Source: DATBFG01 sp036558645
GTDB taxonomy: Bacteria; Acidobacteriota; Terriglobia; Terriglobales; Acidobacteriaceae
Reading direction: 5' to 3'
Assembly: GCA_036558645.1 (NCBI GenBank)
Contig: DATBFG010000097.1
Coordinates: 1-53,139, forward strand
DNA: 53,139 nt
Shown here piece after piece: positions 51,695 through 53,139 of the stretch. The position numbers and the translations under genes are program-made. Positions within the stretch are counted from its first letter, which is position 1. Each line of letters starts with the position of its first letter. The notes under the pieces were generated by a model. That model did no database searches and had not been told where the DNA came from. It was given only the letters and a program-made list of their open reading frames with translations.

Positions 51695-52902
51695 GGTTTT
51701 GAATCGAGTGGAGCCTCGAACGTTGCTTCGGATCCGGTTCGGGGAAGAAGGAATTGAAAGCTGCTCCCCGCACCTGGTTTGCTCTCTACCCAAATCTTCC
51801 CGCCCAGCATTTCCACCAGGCTCTTGGTGATGGCCAATCCGAGTCCGGTACCTTCCCGGACCCCACGAGTGGTGGAGCCCAATTGGTAGAACTTGTCGAA
51901 GATTGCTTGCTGCTCTGCAGGATCGATACCAATACCTGTATCCGTAACCGCACAGAAGAGCCCATCTGACCGCTCCCCGCATTCGACTGTGATTTGGCCT
52001 TTCTCAGCTGTAAATTTGATGGCGTTACTGACCAGATTGTAGAGTATTTCTTTAAAGCGCAACCGGTCTGCCACGATTGTCAAAGCGGGATTGAGCGATT
52101 CGCGAATCGGGATTCGCTTGTTTTCCGCGAGGGGACGCAAACTAGCCAGGGTCTCCATGATGGCATCGGCTGCTTTAAATAACTCGAGATTCAGTTCGAG
52201 ACGCCCGGACTCGATTTTGCTGAGATCAAGAATGTCGTTGATCAGTTCCAAAAGGTGACGCGAGTCCCTCTGGATATGCTCGACAAACCGTTGCTGATCT
52301 GAGTTCAATGGCCCCTTCAACTCCTCTGCAAGCAGGTCAGCGAATCCGATAATCGTGTGGAGCGGTGTTCGAAGTTCGTGGCTCATACTCGCCAGGAACT
52401 CGCTTTTGAGCCGGTTTGCCCGCTCGACTTCCCGGTTACGAATCTCGAGCTGTTGGTTTTTAGTTGCCAGTTCAGTGGCGAACTCTTGATGCATCGCGTT
52501 GATCCGCGCTTCGGCTTGCTTGCGGCTTGTGATATCCCGCACAATGGCGATAACTCGAAAAGCGTCTGGCGATCGGATTGGGCTCAGGCTGATCTCAACG
52601 GGAAACTGAAAACCGTTTTTTCGTCGCGCGAAGAGCTCCAGACCCATGCCCATAGGTCGTGTTACCGGGTGATCGGAGTAGTTCCGCCTGTGCTCCTGAT
52701 GGCGATCTCTGAGGGAATCTGGAACGAGGACCTCAATCAACTGCCCCAGGAGTTCCTCACGCGAATAGCCAAACATCCGCTCTGCAGCGGCGTTGAGAAG
52801 CACAATCGTGCCGTCCCGTTCTACCTCGAGGATGCCGTCGGGTGCAGCCTCAAGTAAGTCTCGGAAGCGCCAAGAAGACTGGATATGAACTTGCGGTTCC
52901 AT
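51691..52902 (-). CDS. PAS-domain sensor histidine kinase
   Basis: The 403-residue protein has a PAS domain (LLEAAPDGILEVERDGTIVL, ERMFGYSREELLGQ) with a PAC part ending IVRDITSRKQAE near residue 130. A short coiled coil follows, then a HisKA domain with H175 in ASMSHELRTPLHTIIGF. The HATPase domain has the N box (EILYNLVSNAIKFT), the G1 box (VTDTGIGID) and the G2 box (GTGLGLAITKSLVE). There are no membrane segments, so it is a cytoplasmic sensor. It is the first gene of a translationally coupled operon with a single receiver and an NtrC-type activator. The signal sensed is unknown. Confidence 0.93.
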   Translation of the reverse strand: MEPQVHIQSSWRFRDLLEAAPDGILEVERDGTIVLLNAAAERMFGYSREELLGQLIEVLVPDSLRDRHQEHRRNYSDHPVTRPMGMGLELFARRKNGFQFPVEISLSPIRSPDAFRVIAIVRDITSRKQAEARINAMHQEFATELATKNQQLEIRNREVERANRLKSEFLASMSHELRTPLHTIIGFADLLAEELKGPLNSDQQRFVEHIQRDSRHLLELINDILDLSKIESGRLELNLELFKAADAIMETLASLRPLAENKRIPIRESLNPALTIVADRLRFKEILYNLVSNAIKFTAEKGQITVECGERSDGLFCAVTDTGIGIDPAEQQAIFDKFYQLGSTTRGVREGTGLGLAITKSLVEMLGGKIWVESKPGAGSSFQFLLPRTGSEATFEAPLDSKP

Positions 52903-52995
52903 CGGCGCGAAACGCGGATTGGATTCGTGTGGTTCCAGCGCTCACCTCTTCTGTTAGATTACGGTCTCGAATCGAGCTATTTGTACTACACCTGA

Positions 52996-53115
52996 ATTTT
53001 AACGGCGTCCTTTCTCGCGGAAAATCAACCGATCGAACGACTGTTCAGAAACCTTGGCTTCACGTTCAGCGACGGAACGGAGCCGGAGACCCGGTATGCA
53101 GCATTGCCGCTCTAG
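52996..53115 (+). pseudogene. C-terminal relic of a GNAT acetyltransferase
   Basis: Between stops at 52993 and 53113 one frame reads SFLAENQPIERLFRNLGFTF and ends RYAALPL. This matches the last part of GNAT acetyltransferases (ExLxEN-x-x-M-x-x-L-x-x-x-L-GF). A stop codon lies right before it and no start is present, so only the end of a gene survives, directly behind the start of the histidine kinase gene on the other strand. Confidence 0.45.
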
Positions 53116-53139
53116 CCTCAAATTTTGGTGCATCGGGTC

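Noticed and set aside
1..53139. CRISPR arrays, insertion sequences or attachment-site duplications
   Set aside because: No regular spaced repeats, transposase or integrase frames, or tRNA-end duplications were seen on either strand by reading; a formal search was not possible.

Overview
The window is a stretch of bacterial chromosome of moderately high GC with dense genes on both strands. Gene content points to a soil-type Acidobacteriota: a mreBCD-mrdA-rodA-rng block, TRREW/SRRTF/NRRYF Tat-like export leaders on sugar-type oxidoreductases and isomerases, DUF4142 and DUF4091 proteins, a PEP-CTERM protein, and YncE-like beta-propellers fused to a phosphoesterase. This assignment is an inference from recognised families; no rRNA is present to confirm it.

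Layout. 1-2.3 kb: the 3' end of rsmE, a SAM methyltransferase and a beta-propeller lipoprotein. 2.4-11.2 kb: the rod-shape operon mreB-mreC-mreD-mrdA-rodA, followed by an RNase E/G whose S1 domain is split by about 350 disordered residues and which sits behind a hairpin-rich leader; a paired 31-bp repeat lies inside the block and another just after it. 11.3-12.4 kb: tRNA-Ser(GGA) and two decayed genes. 12.35-15.9 kb: a polyamine group (agmatine deiminase, deoxyhypusine-synthase-like protein, ornithine-decarboxylase-like protein). 16-20.9 kb: exported phosphoesterase, phytase-like esterase and DUF4142 protein. 21-25.7 kb: argA, two more gene relics and ppk1. 25.7-35.5 kb: a PstS protein with an extra N-terminal domain, an OprB porin, a CorA-like membrane protein, glycogen phosphorylase, a STAS protein and a PiT phosphate transporter. 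35.5-43.7 kb: looser accessory DNA with small or broken genes, a DUF4091 protein, a PEP-CTERM protein, a sugar isomerase/epimerase, an orphan Phd antitoxin and a Gfo/Idh/MocA oxidoreductase. 43.7-48.8 kb: a nitric-oxide/iron-sulfur repair group (nnrS-like, ric, Crp/Fnr regulator) next to a fused alpha-beta 2-oxoacid dehydrogenase E1. 49-52.9 kb: a tandem universal stress protein and a three-gene signalling operon (PAS histidine kinase, single-domain receiver, NtrC-type activator).

How they work together. Three themes can be read from the DNA. First, cell elongation is in one operon with RNA decay downstream. Second, many genes between 16 and 35.5 kb handle phosphate: its release (phosphoesterase, possibly the phytase-like protein), capture (PstS fusion, porin, PiT), storage (PPK1) and use (glycogen phosphorylase consumes Pi). 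Third, two near-identical palindromes of the form GTGAC-N4-GTCAC lie upstream of ric and in the crp/E1 divergent gap, which suggests that the Crp/Fnr protein controls ric-nnrS, itself and possibly the dehydrogenase.

Six intergenic areas contain recognisable remnants of known families (Zn-alcohol dehydrogenase, peroxiredoxin-like, SDR, YihY/BrkB, 4-TM holin-like, GNAT), while the housekeeping genes are intact. I saw no insertion sequence, integrase, CRISPR array or complete prophage.
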